From contig JAIEMA010000019.1 in assembly GCA_019752535.1 (NCBI GenBank), forward strand, positions 1 to 64,000: DNA of 64,000 bases, written 5' to 3'. Positions 50,833 through 59,819 of this stretch are shown one piece after another. The stretch's first letter is position 1. Each line of letters opens with the position of its first letter. A program made the position numbers and the translations under genes. Below the pieces are notes generated by a model. That model was not told the origin of the DNA. It did no database searches and saw only the letters and a list, made by a program, of their open reading frames with translations. The stretch is from Bacteriovoracaceae bacterium (GTDB lineage: Bacteria; Bdellovibrionota; Bacteriovoracia; Bacteriovoracales; Bacteriovoracaceae).

Positions 50833-53031
50833 ATGAAGTGGATGGAAGAAGTAAACAAAGAGCACGGTAAAACGACATGGATTCGATCATTTGATGAATA
50901 CATGAAAATTTTTGAAAAAGAGCCGGCCAGAGAAACCCGAAACTCGAGCCTCTATCTCAAAGATATGTTTAATTACTATGGTCGCTCGCCTCAAGGTGGT
51001 TTTAATTTATTTTCAAAGCTTCATCCGGATTCTCCACAGGTCCATGGACAAGTTCATGTGCAACAGAAAATCTATCTTGCTCTCCAAAATTTTATTGAAG
51101 AAGGATTCAATAACAAATTTTTATTATTGGTTGGGCCTAATGGCTCGTCAAAATCAAGTTTAATTAAAAAGATCATGCTTGCGACAGAGGATTACGCCAC
51201 TTGTGATGAAGGTGCGCTCTGGACGTTTAGTTGGATTTTCCCCATTGATACTTTTGTTAAAGGCAGCCTTGGTCTCTCTTCTGCACCAGCAGATAGACAC
51301 CTAAACTCCTACGCGTATCTTGAAGATAAAGATGTAAGCGCCATTTTAACTTCGGAGCTCAAAGATCATCCCCTACTGCTTATTCCTCAAAAAGCACGCC
51401 AAAGCCTAATCGCGGACGCACTCAAAAATAATCCAAATCGCCTCGAAGAGATTAAGAAAACATATCTTTGGAATGGAGATCTCTCGCAAAGAAATAAGAT
51501 GATTTTTGATGCGCTCTTGAAAAATCATAAAGGCAATTTTGAAGAAGTTTTTAAATATATTCGCGTGGAAAGATTCTTTATTAATCGTCGCTACTCATTA
51601 GGTGCGACCACTATTGAACCACAGCTCCATGTGGATGCTCACATGCAACAGATCACCATGGATAAGCGCTTAGCTTCGCTGCCTCCTTCACTTCAGTCTT
51701 TGAATCTTTTTAGCATGAGCGGCGAAGTTGTTCACGCAAACCGCGGGATTTTGGAATTCTCTGATTTGCTTAAACGCCCACTTGATACATTTAAATATCT
51801 CCTCATGACGATGGAATCAAAAACCATCAATATTGGAGGGATTTTGACTGAGCTTGATATCTTCTTTATTGGAAGCTCCAATGAGATTCACTTCTCTGCT
51901 TTTAAGCAGCACCCAGACTTTAATAGCTTCAAAGGGCGATTCACTTTTGTTCGTGTCCCTTACCTGATGAACTACCAAGACGAGGCTAAGATCTATCAAG
52001 AGCAAGTGGGGAATGTGGCCGACAAGGGACGATTTGAGCCTCATGCCTTAGAAGCTATCTGTCTTTGGTCAGTGATGAGTCGCATGCGTGCGCCTACAGC
52101 TAGAAATTTTAATGAAGAGAAACTCGGAAAAATTGCAGAAGATCTTAATCCTCTAGATAAGTGTTTGCTCTATGCTCATACAGAAACGCCCGAGTATCTT
52201 GATGGTGAATCGAAGCAGATTCTTAAAACCCATGCAGAAGATGTCATGCGTGAGTATGATAATGATGGAATGTATGAAGGGAAATTTGGTATTTCCCCTC
52301 GTGAAGTAAAAAATCTCATTTATGAGCTCGCTGATCAAAATGCGACCGTCACATTTGTTGAAGTTTTAGAAAACTTGAAGAAACTCAGTGAGAAAAAACA
52401 CGAGTTCGATTTTCTAAATATCACACCTCAAGGCGATTATCATAATTCACCCAAGCATATTGAATTGATCGAAGAGCATGAACTTAATCTTCTCGATCAA
52501 GAAGTCAGAGAGTCTTTGGGGTTAGTTGATGAAAGAAGTTATGAGGACTACCTTTCAAAATACATTATGCAAATCAATGCCATTATTAAGGGCGAAAAAG
52601 TCAAAAATAATGTGACGGGAAAATTTGAAGCACCCGACTCCTATTTTGTAAAAGAATTTGAAGTCAATGTGGGTTTATCAGAATCAGCGGATCGCTTTAG
52701 ATCAAACCTTATTGCAAGACTTGGCGCCTACTCTCTTGATAATCCAGGTCGGGCGATTGTTTATACGGATGTCTTTGATGATATTGTAAAGCTTCTTCAA
52801 GAGAGCTTTAGAAAAGAGCAGGCCAAACAGATAACACGTGTAGGCAAAGGATTAGTGCTCTATCTTGATGAACTCAAAAACAGCACCTCTTCAAGCTCTC
52901 TCTCTCCTGAGAACAGAAAGCTCATTTCAGGGATTTTGGACAGTATGTCTCAAAAATCTGGCTATTCGAAAGATGGGGCGATTACTTTGCTTCAACATCT
53001 TTTAAAGAAGCGCTATGATGCTGCGGCATGA
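50833..53031 (+). CDS. prkA: PrkA-type AAA+ serine protein kinase/protease
   Basis: A 732-aa protein of the PrkA/YeaG family. An N-terminal RNSSLYLKDMFNYYG stretch precedes the AAA+ domain (Walker A GPNGSSKSS at residues 101-109; IGSSNE sensor block). The C-terminal PrkA domain is about 300 residues, longer than in E. coli YeaG (about 640 aa in total). The frame begins at 50758, overlapping the divergent gene; ATG 50833 is chosen. The usual companions (a YeaH/DUF444 protein and SpoVR) are absent; instead an RluA synthase overlaps the 3' end by 4 bp. PrkA proteins serve stress and starvation responses elsewhere. Confidence 0.92.
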   Translation: MKWMEEVNKEHGKTTWIRSFDEYMKIFEKEPARETRNSSLYLKDMFNYYGRSPQGGFNLFSKLHPDSPQVHGQVHVQQKIYLALQNFIEEGFNNKFLLLVGPNGSSKSSLIKKIMLATEDYATCDEGALWTFSWIFPIDTFVKGSLGLSSAPADRHLNSYAYLEDKDVSAILTSELKDHPLLLIPQKARQSLIADALKNNPNRLEEIKKTYLWNGDLSQRNKMIFDALLKNHKGNFEEVFKYIRVERFFINRRYSLGATTIEPQLHVDAHMQQITMDKRLASLPPSLQSLNLFSMSGEVVHANRGILEFSDLLKRPLDTFKYLLMTMESKTINIGGILTELDIFFIGSSNEIHFSAFKQHPDFNSFKGRFTFVRVPYLMNYQDEAKIYQEQVGNVADKGRFEPHALEAICLWSVMSRMRAPTARNFNEEKLGKIAEDLNPLDKCLLYAHTETPEYLDGESKQILKTHAEDVMREYDNDGMYEGKFGISPREVKNLIYELADQNATVTFVEVLENLKKLSEKKHEFDFLNITPQGDYHNSPKHIELIEEHELNLLDQEVRESLGLVDERSYEDYLSKYIMQINAIIKGEKVKNNVTGKFEAPDSYFVKEFEVNVGLSESADRFRSNLIARLGAYSLDNPGRAIVYTDVFDDIVKLLQESFRKEQAKQITRVGKGLVLYLDELKNSTSSSSLSPENRKLISGILDSMSQKSGYSKDGAITLLQHLLKKRYDAAA

Positions 53032-54101
53032 ACCCCGAGATTAAGAAAAGTTTTAGAGCTGACAAGTTCGTAGTCGAGTTTCCAGTCACCCCAACAGATG
53101 AGGGGCTGCGGCTTGATGCATTTATGCATCAGCATATGCCCACTCTCTCTCGTGAGTTTATCAAAAAGAAAATTGAGAAAGGTGAAGTCACCATAAGCGG
53201 GAGACCTTCGCCGCATAAATCCTCGACGAAAGTTCACACCGGAGAGACTGTCACGAGCATCACTTATAATACACCAGTGCTTGAAGATGAGGAGTGGCAG
53301 GGTAAGCCTCATGACTTAACTGAAGAGCCAGTGGTGGTGTATGAAGATGATAAAATCATTGCCTGCCACAAACCAGCCTTCATGACGACTCATCCTGCGG
53401 GAAGGCATCTCTTTTATGTAGCGACCACTTATTTCTCCACTATTCATGACAAAGTGATTCATTCCATCCATCGCCTTGATCGAGAGACAAGTGGACTACT
53501 TCTTTTAGGCAAAGATCCCGATGCGGCCAAACTCATCGGCCAGTTGTTTGAAAACGATAAAGTCAAAAAATGCTACTTCCTCATCGCTCACATAAATGAG
53601 GGAGCCAAAAAAATGCCTTATACGGCCAATGAGAGACTGGGAGAAAATCCAGGACTTCCACGGGGAATGCAAAGATGCTTTCCCACTGATTCAGATGAAG
53701 GCAAAGAAGCAGAAACTTCATTTGAGCCAATACTCGAGAAAGAGGGCTATATGCTCGCTCTCGCCTTTCCCAAGACAGGACGACAGCATCAGATTCGTTT
53801 GCATGCGGCTTTTCATGGTTATCCCCTCTTAGGCGATAAACTCTATAACGGTGATTCTGGAATTTTTATGCGATTTAAAGATAAACAAGCAACTCCCGAA
53901 GATCATGAATTGATGCAAATACCGAGACAGGCTTTGCACGCGCTCGCCTTACGAATTCCCTATCCTGATCCAGATAAACTCTCCCTCTATCGCGCTCCCT
54001 TAGGCAGGGATCTTATTCTATGGATTGAGGAGAAGCTCAAAATTAAAGCATCTGAAGTTGAAAGACTGATTGAAGAGAAATTGAAAGCTTGGACTAATTA
54101 A
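53028..54101 (+). CDS. RluA-family pseudouridine synthase with S4 domain
   Basis: A 357-aa RNA-modifying enzyme. An S4 domain (RLDAFMHQHMPTLSREFIKKKI in parts, GEVTISG) at residues 20-75 is followed by the catalytic domain with HSIHRLDRETSG (catalytic Asp151) and GRQHQIRLH. It could be RluC- or RluD-like; the precise uridine target cannot be assigned. Start ATG overlaps the prkA stop (ATGA). Confidence 0.9.
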   Translation: MNPEIKKSFRADKFVVEFPVTPTDEGLRLDAFMHQHMPTLSREFIKKKIEKGEVTISGRPSPHKSSTKVHTGETVTSITYNTPVLEDEEWQGKPHDLTEEPVVVYEDDKIIACHKPAFMTTHPAGRHLFYVATTYFSTIHDKVIHSIHRLDRETSGLLLLGKDPDAAKLIGQLFENDKVKKCYFLIAHINEGAKKMPYTANERLGENPGLPRGMQRCFPTDSDEGKEAETSFEPILEKEGYMLALAFPKTGRQHQIRLHAAFHGYPLLGDKLYNGDSGIFMRFKDKQATPEDHELMQIPRQALHALALRIPYPDPDKLSLYRAPLGRDLILWIEEKLKIKASEVERLIEEKLKAWTN

Positions 54102-54831
54102 GCGCATTCATTTTTTTTAAGTAATTCAACACACCATTGGGGCCTTCGTTTTCTACCCCTTCGAGGATAATACGTGGCTTATGCTCTAGGCGAGAGAGGC
54201 AATGGCGTATGTTAGAGACTCCTACTGAATTCTCGAAAGATTGAAACATACTTTGATCATTAGGCGCGTCTCCAAAAAAGAGCGCTTCAGATTTATCGAC
54301 ATCTGGCCGAATTTTTTCAAGATAGGCCATCACACCGTTATATTTTGAAACATCTCCACACCAGAAATTGATGTGCACATTAGATTTGGAGTAATTCACC
54401 TTTTTTGTCTTAAAGAACTGCAAGACTTGCGCAATCTCTTCATCCTGCATGAATTCAAATTCAATCGCGCGATCAGTTTTTCTTCCAAATGAATCAGCTG
54501 ATAGAGGACACTTTGGAAACACGCGCTGGAGCTCTTCAGTCACGTTTGCTAATGTTTGAACTTCGCCTTGATCAATTAGGAGATGCTCATCTATATCATT
54601 TCTTTTATTACGCGTGAGGATCACTCCGCCCCCTTCCATGATCACACCTTTAAGATTTGAGAAGTGAGTAAGAAGAAAGTGCCCCCAAGAGATCGAGCGA
54701 CCAGAAACAATCACCAACTCTTGTCCGTGAATTTTTAAATGCTCAATCACGTCAAAAAACGTTTTGGTGAGCTCTCTGTTATCAAGAGTAAGAGTGCCGT
54801 CAAAGTCTGAAAAAGCGATTTTTAAATTCAT
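54094..54831 (-). CDS. HAD-superfamily hydrolase (Cof type)
   Basis: A 245-aa phosphatase-like protein: FSDFDGTL (nucleophile Asp), IVSGRS, and FFGDAPNDQSMF (metal-binding loop) with the Cof-type cap between. Family members dephosphorylate sugar phosphates or nucleotides. Frame extends upstream to 54912, but the start at 54831 shares one base with the stop of the upstream gene (TAATG) and begins right before the first motif. Confidence 0.85.
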   Translation of the reverse strand: MNLKIAFSDFDGTLTLDNRELTKTFFDVIEHLKIHGQELVIVSGRSISWGHFLLTHFSNLKGVIMEGGGVILTRNKRNDIDEHLLIDQGEVQTLANVTEELQRVFPKCPLSADSFGRKTDRAIEFEFMQDEEIAQVLQFFKTKKVNYSKSNVHINFWCGDVSKYNGVMAYLEKIRPDVDKSEALFFGDAPNDQSMFQSFENSVGVSNIRHCLSRLEHKPRIILEGVENEGPNGVLNYLKKMNALN

Positions 54832-55430
54832 TATATATCCGTGGCAAGGCCCATCATGAAAGAGTTGGCCGCATTTTGAAACCCCATGTCCATCTCTACT
54901 GAAGCAATCCAATTGCGCTGATTCGATTTAATATTAGTGTTGAGTCCAAAAGAGCTTCCCGTCACCACAACGAAATCATTGCTATCAGTTTCAATTCCAA
55001 TTTGGGCCCTTGGATGAATGTAGGCGTAAACTTCCTGATTACTTACAACATAGCCTTGTGTGAAAAGCGGGCCCGCGCCAATGGCATTTCTTCTGGTGGA
55101 TTCAGCATCTTTATACGCTTCCACACTTCCACGCAGATAAATGGCGGGGATTGAGACGTCTTCTTTCACCAATTGCTGTCTGATCGCTGCAAAGGCACGT
55201 GAACCATGAGATCCCGTCGCCCCACCAGCGCCCAACTCAAAGGCTGCATCATCATTCAAGGTATTCATATACCGAACCAGGGCCCCAGTTCCTGCTCCAC
55301 GATTTAAATAGCCTCCGGCCTCAAGTCCGATGCGGTTTTTTGATAAGGGCATGGCCCCTGCGCCGATCTGTTGCGCCATCGCGGGAAGGCCCAAAACGAG
55401 AAATGAAACGATAAGAATGAGGTTTTTCAT
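54831..55430 (-). CDS. Secreted outer-membrane beta-barrel-like protein
   Basis: A 199-aa protein with a signal peptide (MKNLILIVSFLVLGLPAMA) and a Gly/Ala/Asn-rich strand pattern (NRIGLEAGGYLNRGAGTG). The start at 55430 is chosen because the upstream extension (to 55469) has no coding signs. It is translated together with the HAD gene (TAATG overlap). Function unknown. Confidence 0.6.
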   Translation of the reverse strand: MKNLILIVSFLVLGLPAMAQQIGAGAMPLSKNRIGLEAGGYLNRGAGTGALVRYMNTLNDDAAFELGAGGATGSHGSRAFAAIRQQLVKEDVSIPAIYLRGSVEAYKDAESTRRNAIGAGPLFTQGYVVSNQEVYAYIHPRAQIGIETDSNDFVVVTGSSFGLNTNIKSNQRNWIASVEMDMGFQNAANSFMMGLATDI

Positions 55431-55481
55431 GCTTTTATTATCAGTGGCTCGAGGGATAGGGTCAATCAAACAGGTTTTTTC

Positions 55482-55510
55482 TTGACCACACGCGCCGCGC
55501 CACGATAAAA
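55482..55510 (+). promoter_or_regulatory. Candidate promoter for tRNA-His
   Basis: TTGACC at 55482-55487, a 17-base spacer and ATAAAA at 55505-55510. A GC-rich run (CGCGCCGCGCC) inside the spacer is close to a stringent-type discriminator region. Confidence 0.45.
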
Positions 55511-55524
55511 ATGACGTTCTCTGT

Positions 55525-55601
55525 GGTGGCCGTAGTTCAGTTGGTAGAGCGCCAGATTGTGATTCTGGTTGTCGTGGGTTCGAGCCCCATCGGTCACCCC
55601 A
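55525..55601 (+). tRNA. tRNA-His (GTG anticodon)
   Basis: A complete cloverleaf of 77 bases: the 8-bp acceptor typical of tRNA-His, with the extra G-1 (GGTGGCCG paired with CGGTCACC, one G-T wobble), D-arm GTTCAGTTGGTAGAGC, anticodon stem CCAGA/TCTGG with anticodon GTG at 55559-55561, TGGGTTCGAGCCCCA T-arm, and encoded CCA. Very similar to E. coli tRNA-His. Confidence 0.97.
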
Positions 55602-55614
55602 TTTAAAAAATAAT

Positions 55615-55645
55615 AAAGGCCTGCATTAGCGGGCCTTTTTATTTT
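55615..55645 (+). terminator. Intrinsic terminator of tRNA-His
   Basis: GGCCTGC (55618-55624) pairs with GCGGGCC (55629-55635) around ATTA with one T-G pair, extended by AAA/TTT and followed by a T-rich run. Confidence 0.85.
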
Positions 55646-55671
55646 ATACCATTTTTACAACGAAGGTTTTT

Positions 55672-56376
55672 ATGAAGCTACTCCTGGTTCTTTTTGGCTT
55701 TCTCTCACTCGATTGTTCAGCCGCCTATCATCGACTCTATCGAGGGTTTACGACACTTGCGCCTGAAACATTTATAAAAGTTGTGAACAAAGATTTTTTT
55801 CCTCTTTTTTCAAAAGCTGCTCCTTTGGGTCTCATCTCGTATCGTCCAGCGTTATTAAATGTGCCGACTCTCCCTAATGAGATAGTGCTTCTCACATTCA
55901 AAGATGAAGAAACTTATAAAGCCTATACTAATACGGAAATTGGAAAAAATATTCGTGCCGCCCATGGGCCTGTGTTTGACTCCACAAAAAGTAACTCACT
56001 TGTTCCAGGCCTTTATTCGGGAAAAGCTGCTGTTGAAAATACCTATCTTCTTGATCCAAACTTTACGAATACAATTGATGGTGTAGTGGGAGTTCTCATT
56101 CTTAGCGAACCCTATGGATCTGAATCCTCTTCTCTTGAGGAAGTGGAAAAAGTTCTCTCGGCTGGACAGGGATTAAAAGTCATGAGCCTAATTGCTAAAA
56201 ATTATCTCATAGAATATCTTTTTGCCGACTCACCAAAGGCATTAGAAAAGCTGCGCAGTGATCGATGTTCAGGCTATAAGAAAGTCTTTAAGGCTAATAA
56301 GTTCATCCCACTTGAGAAGCATAAAATTGGTGACAAGGTCGTGGGGTTCGAACAAGGAATGGATGCTCAATGGTAA
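55672..56376 (+). CDS. Secreted protein of unknown function
   Basis: A 234-aa protein with a signal peptide (MKLLLVLFGFLSLDCSA). The mature part is an alpha/beta sequence with no motif I can name, and has one late cysteine (DRCSGY). Its last codons overlap the DJ-1 gene by 7 bp, so the two are co-translated. GAAGG lies 5 bases before the ATG. Confidence 0.6.
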   Translation: MKLLLVLFGFLSLDCSAAYHRLYRGFTTLAPETFIKVVNKDFFPLFSKAAPLGLISYRPALLNVPTLPNEIVLLTFKDEETYKAYTNTEIGKNIRAAHGPVFDSTKSNSLVPGLYSGKAAVENTYLLDPNFTNTIDGVVGVLILSEPYGSESSSLEEVEKVLSAGQGLKVMSLIAKNYLIEYLFADSPKALEKLRSDRCSGYKKVFKANKFIPLEKHKIGDKVVGFEQGMDAQW

Positions 56377-57215
56377 AATTTATTCTCGCCCTTTCATTAA
56401 TTTTTTCTCTTAATGCTCAGGCGAAAGCCAAAAAGATTCTCGTTATACTTTCTGAAAATAAGTCTCTTCCTCTTCAAGATGGTAAAAGCTATCAAACGGG
56501 CAATTACCTCAATGAATTTGCCATTCCTCTTATGGCCCTCATTGATGCAGGCTTTGAGCCAGTCTACCTTACACCTACGGGAAAACTTCCAGCGCTTGAT
56601 AAAGATTCTGTCACCTCTAAATATTTCAATAAGGATGAGAAGATTTTCAATCGCGCCTTGAAAATTTTTAATGCTATTGGAAACTCGCAACCATTGCTCT
56701 CTCTCACAAAGGTTCAGGGATTTGAGCCTGAAGAAATTGGCGCCATTTTTATTCCAGGCGGACATGCCCCAGTCATAGACTTAGCGGTTGATCCTAATCT
56801 TGGAAAACTTCTGCGCTGGGCCCATGAAAATAAAATTGTGACGGCATTGATATGTCATGGCCCGATCGCCATTTTATCTGCTCTCAAAGATCCCAAGCCC
56901 ATGCTTAAATTTTTAGCAGAGGGAAAAATTAGTGAAGCGAAAGAGTTCGCAAAAGATTGGCCTTATAAAGACTATGCCATGACTATCTTTTCAAGCATTG
57001 AAGAGAAAATGGCTGAAAAGGGCAAACTCAATGGAATGATGCTCTATTATCCTTCAGACGCACTCATTTTAGCGGGAGGAAAAAATATTTCCGCTGAGAG
57101 CTGGTCATCGCATGTCGTTGTCGACCGAGAGCTAATAACTGGGCAGAATCCTAACTCCGTTAATGAATTTTCTGAAAAACTAATCGCTGCTATAAAAGCA
57201 AAAATTGCTATTTAA
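56370..57215 (+). CDS. Secreted DJ-1/PfpI-family protein (Hsp31-like)
   Basis: A 281-aa DJ-1 superfamily protein with a signal peptide (MVKFILALSLIFSLNAQA). The catalytic nucleophile elbow is ALICHGPIAIL; IFIPGGHAPVIDL and the acidic residue in NYLNEFAIP match the Hsp31 glyoxalase/chaperone group. Most DJ-1 proteins are cytoplasmic; export is unusual. Its stop lies at the edge of an AHSA1 gene fragment. Confidence 0.85.
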   Translation: MVKFILALSLIFSLNAQAKAKKILVILSENKSLPLQDGKSYQTGNYLNEFAIPLMALIDAGFEPVYLTPTGKLPALDKDSVTSKYFNKDEKIFNRALKIFNAIGNSQPLLSLTKVQGFEPEEIGAIFIPGGHAPVIDLAVDPNLGKLLRWAHENKIVTALICHGPIAILSALKDPKPMLKFLAEGKISEAKEFAKDWPYKDYAMTIFSSIEEKMAEKGKLNGMMLYYPSDALILAGGKNISAESWSSHVVVDRELITGQNPNSVNEFSEKLIAAIKAKIAI

Positions 57216-57395
57216 GTGCCTCTTCCAACTTATCAAACGACCCCGTCCAGTCACCAGTCATTCCGGCTTTCGCTTCATTAAATGTTTTACGCTCAATCTC
57301 ATTGGCTTCGCCATAAACTTCCCCTTAAGGGTGACTCGCGTTTCGTTCAACTTGATTTATTAAGCGGGCATTACCTTGCTCATCACTATTCGACT
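57208..57395 (-). pseudogene. Decayed 3' fragment of an AHSA1/SRPBCC gene
   Basis: The minus strand encodes a C-terminal AHSA1 piece (ERKTFNEAKAGMTGDWTGS ... LEEALK then TAG), almost the same as the end of the intact gene at 58404-59348. The first ~110 bases are close to 90% identical by eye, with the matching region beginning exactly at the stop codon. Further in, a 2-base loss near 57326 and a gap of roughly 75 bases break the frame, and similarity fades near 57395. Differences in the good part are mostly synonymous (Val/Ile, Arg/Lys), so this is an old paralogue or a foreign allele. From 57396 to 57516 nothing else is recognised. Confidence 0.8.
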
Positions 57396-57516
57396 AGAAC
57401 ACAATTCTATTACATAGAGTTGCTACGGTGAGTCTTAATACTAAAGGCTGTAATCCCAAACTTATTGATGTGATGCTGCAGTTGTTTGTCTAATGGCTTT
57501 TCAATAAGGAAATTTT

Positions 57517-57546
57517 TTGCTGAAATTTAATTCATAAAATTATACT
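57517..57546 (+). promoter_or_regulatory. Candidate promoter for the lone methyltransferase
   Basis: TTGCTG at 57517-57522, an 18-base AT-rich spacer and TATACT at 57541-57546. AAGGAC precedes the ATG at 57588. Confidence 0.5.
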
Positions 57547-57587
57547 ACTTAGAACTTGTAATAGATTCACTCAAAGGACTCTCAATC

Positions 57588-58232
57588 ATGATAAAGGCTC
57601 CGCAAGACGAAGGTACATTCAATTTATATCAAGATCCTGCTGAGTATACTCATTTCATGAGGAATGAGGTTTTTAGTGTCTGTAAAAATAAAACAGTGAT
57701 TGAAGTTGGTCCTTATCACGGTTGGCACTCTAAACTTATTAAAGAAAATAATCCTGCCAAACTAACTCTCGTCGAAGCAAATCCAAACTGCGAGGATATC
57801 CTGCGCTCTAAGTTTCCTGATGATACGGTAGTATACGCAGATGTATTTGATTTTTATAATCAAAATCATTTCGTAGATGTTGTCGTTTGTTGTGGTGTTT
57901 TGTATCACTTGCACTCACCTCTCCACTTGCTTGAGTTAATTGTGAATAAGTCGAATCCTGAATATATAATCCTCGATTCAATCAGTGCGCCTGGAACACA
58001 ATATTTTGATGAAGTTGACAACATTCCAGGTAATCGGTACACGTCCGGAAAGTGGAAGTCTTGTGGAATCAACAGCTCATTACCGTTAGATATCACTATT
58101 AGGGCTTTAAATAATCTGGGCTACAAGGAGCAATTGGTTGATGACGACATAAAACGTTTTAAAGTAATTTCCAAGTTCGGTTGGTTAGTCGTATTTAAAA
58201 AAACGCTTGAGACTCTTAAACTCAAGACCTGA
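57588..58232 (+). CDS. Class I SAM-dependent methyltransferase (possible transferred gene)
   Basis: A 214-aa methyltransferase: VIEVGPYHGWHS is motif I (SAM), LTLVEANPNCE the acidic loop, and VVVCCGVLYHL the post-III strand. CGVLYHLHSPLHLL is common in small-molecule and glycolipid methyltransferases. The gene looks more AT-rich than its neighbours by eye and is flanked on both sides by copies of the AHSA1 3' end, both in the same orientation, suggesting arrival by insertion or recombination. Substrate unknown. Confidence 0.8.
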   Translation: MIKAPQDEGTFNLYQDPAEYTHFMRNEVFSVCKNKTVIEVGPYHGWHSKLIKENNPAKLTLVEANPNCEDILRSKFPDDTVVYADVFDFYNQNHFVDVVVCCGVLYHLHSPLHLLELIVNKSNPEYIILDSISAPGTQYFDEVDNIPGNRYTSGKWKSCGINSSLPLDITIRALNNLGYKEQLVDDDIKRFKVISKFGWLVVFKKTLETLKLKT

Positions 58233-58403
58233 GGCACTTGCGAACAATCAAAGGCTAACTATTTTATCTATTTGAATAAAGGATTTGAATCGCTTATCCC
58301 AAATCTAGGGAGGCACCAAAAATCACATTTTGTATCACGCCACATCGCCACTCGAACAGCAGTGTGTTCTGGAGCTATATTATATTTCATAAAATTAATG
58401 ACT

Positions 58404-59348
58404 CTATCTAAGTGCCTCTTCCAACTTATCAAACGACCCTGTCCAGCCACCAGTCATTCCGGCTTTCGCTTCATTGAATGTTTTGCGCTCAACTTCGTTG
58501 GCGTTGCCGTAAACTTCCCACTTTAGAGTGATACGCGTTTCATTTGATCCTTCATCAGTAAAATGAATCGTTGTCAGCATTTGATCCGGCCAAGTGGGTG
58601 CAAAGCCAGGCTTTACAAGATTTCCCTTCTCATCACTAAACGATTGAACATAAACAAGTAATTCATAAGGTTGAATTTTCTTGTACTCCATTTTTCCAAA
58701 GTGAAATTCGCCCTCTGCCGTCGTTAATTGATAGTGGGCAAATGCACCTTCCTTAATGGCAACGTTAAGATATTTCATGCTAGCCCCTGCTGGCCCCATC
58801 CAATTTGAGAGATGCTCAGGATTCGTCCACATTTCAAAGAGCGTTTTTTGATCGGCCTTAAAAGTGCGATTGATGATAAAAACATCTTTTTTCGTTTGCT
58901 CGCCTTCTAAATACTCTCCAAGGCGATCCCATGTTGAGTTTCCACTCGCATTTTTAATATGTTTACTAATCTCGATGGCAGCTTCAGGCGTATCAAGGGT
59001 CATGGTCATATCCATTACCGTCTTTCCTAGATGTTCTTCAAAAGTCACAGTAACGGTAAAGAGTTTCGGGCGCTCTTCATTTCCACCATGGTCATAAACC
59101 AATTTTTTATAGGGCTCCACCACATGGTATGTTGTCATATTGGGATAATCGATGCCATCAGGGCCATGCATGGTATAAATCCACTTACCACCTGGACGCA
59201 GATCTTTTGATTTCGTCGTGATAGTGAATCCACGCGGGCCCCACCATTTGGTGAGATGCTTATCTTCAGTGTACGTCGCCCACACTAGTTTTGCTGGAGC
59301 ATCATAGACTCGCACGAGACGCAATTCGTTCGGTTTAGCCTTTGCCAT
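58404..59348 (-). CDS. Tandem AHSA1-type SRPBCC protein
   Basis: A 314-aa protein with two consecutive Bet v1-like domains of the AHSA1 (activator of Hsp90 ATPase) group, about residues 1-150 and 155-314. Each opens with the family pattern: RVYDAPAKLVWATYTEDKHLTKWWGP (in parts) and RTFKADQKTLFEMWTNPEHLSNWMGP. They bind hydrophobic ligands. It overlaps the upstream ArsR gene by 14 bp, a frequent ArsR-SRPBCC operon. A fragment of a second copy lies at 57208-57395. Confidence 0.85.
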   Translation of the reverse strand: MAKAKPNELRLVRVYDAPAKLVWATYTEDKHLTKWWGPRGFTITTKSKDLRPGGKWIYTMHGPDGIDYPNMTTYHVVEPYKKLVYDHGGNEERPKLFTVTVTFEEHLGKTVMDMTMTLDTPEAAIEISKHIKNASGNSTWDRLGEYLEGEQTKKDVFIINRTFKADQKTLFEMWTNPEHLSNWMGPAGASMKYLNVAIKEGAFAHYQLTTAEGEFHFGKMEYKKIQPYELLVYVQSFSDEKGNLVKPGFAPTWPDQMLTTIHFTDEGSNETRITLKWEVYGNANEVERKTFNEAKAGMTGGWTGSFDKLEEALR

Positions 59349-59697
59349 GCTTTTTTCCTTTAGATTTCTTTTTAGATTGAATTGATTTTAGGTATTCATC
59401 CAGGCGATCAAAGCTCTCTTCCCAAAACTCACGATACTGCTCCATCCAATGAGTGGCCTCCTCTAAGGGCTTGGCGTTGATCTTACATGAGCGCCATTGA
59501 GCGTCTTTGGTTTTCGTGATGAGACCTGCACTTTCTAAAACTTTTAAATGTTTCGTAATAGCGGGTAAGCTCATTTCTTTTAAAAAGGGTTTAGCAATGT
59601 CCCCCACATGGGCTTCACCCTTGGCCAGCTGACCGATGATTGCCCTGCGAGTGGGGTCAGCTAGAGCAGCAAAGATGGGAGAGAGATTGTCTTGCAT
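59335..59697 (-). CDS. ArsR/SmtB-family transcriptional regulator
   Basis: A 120-aa winged-helix repressor: LADPTRRAIIGQLAKGEAHVGDIA, then the recognition helix SLPAITKHLKVLESAGLI and wing. No cysteine metal site is visible, so the effector is probably organic or redox, as for the ArsR members paired with SRPBCC proteins. A Lys-rich tail closes it. Its short distance to the ATG at 59697 and to the divergent YehS gene (122 bp) suggests autoregulation there. Confidence 0.9.
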   Translation of the reverse strand: MQDNLSPIFAALADPTRRAIIGQLAKGEAHVGDIAKPFLKEMSLPAITKHLKVLESAGLITKTKDAQWRSCKINAKPLEEATHWMEQYREFWEESFDRLDEYLKSIQSKKKSKGKKHGKG

Positions 59698-59819
59698 ATA
59701 TAACCAAATTGTTAATTAACCATTGGGTTTAATATAAGGCTTACTATAATTTGGGTCAAGGTCAAAAATAACTGCTTAAAATTGTTAGCAAGTGGCGCTT
59801 TTTCATATATAAAGAAAAA

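Noticed and set aside
57531-58400. 12-base direct repeat TTCATAAAATTA at 57531 and 58387
   Set aside because: It is low-complexity AT sequence and can easily arise by chance; it does not border the longer AHSA1 repeat, so I do not treat it as an attachment site.
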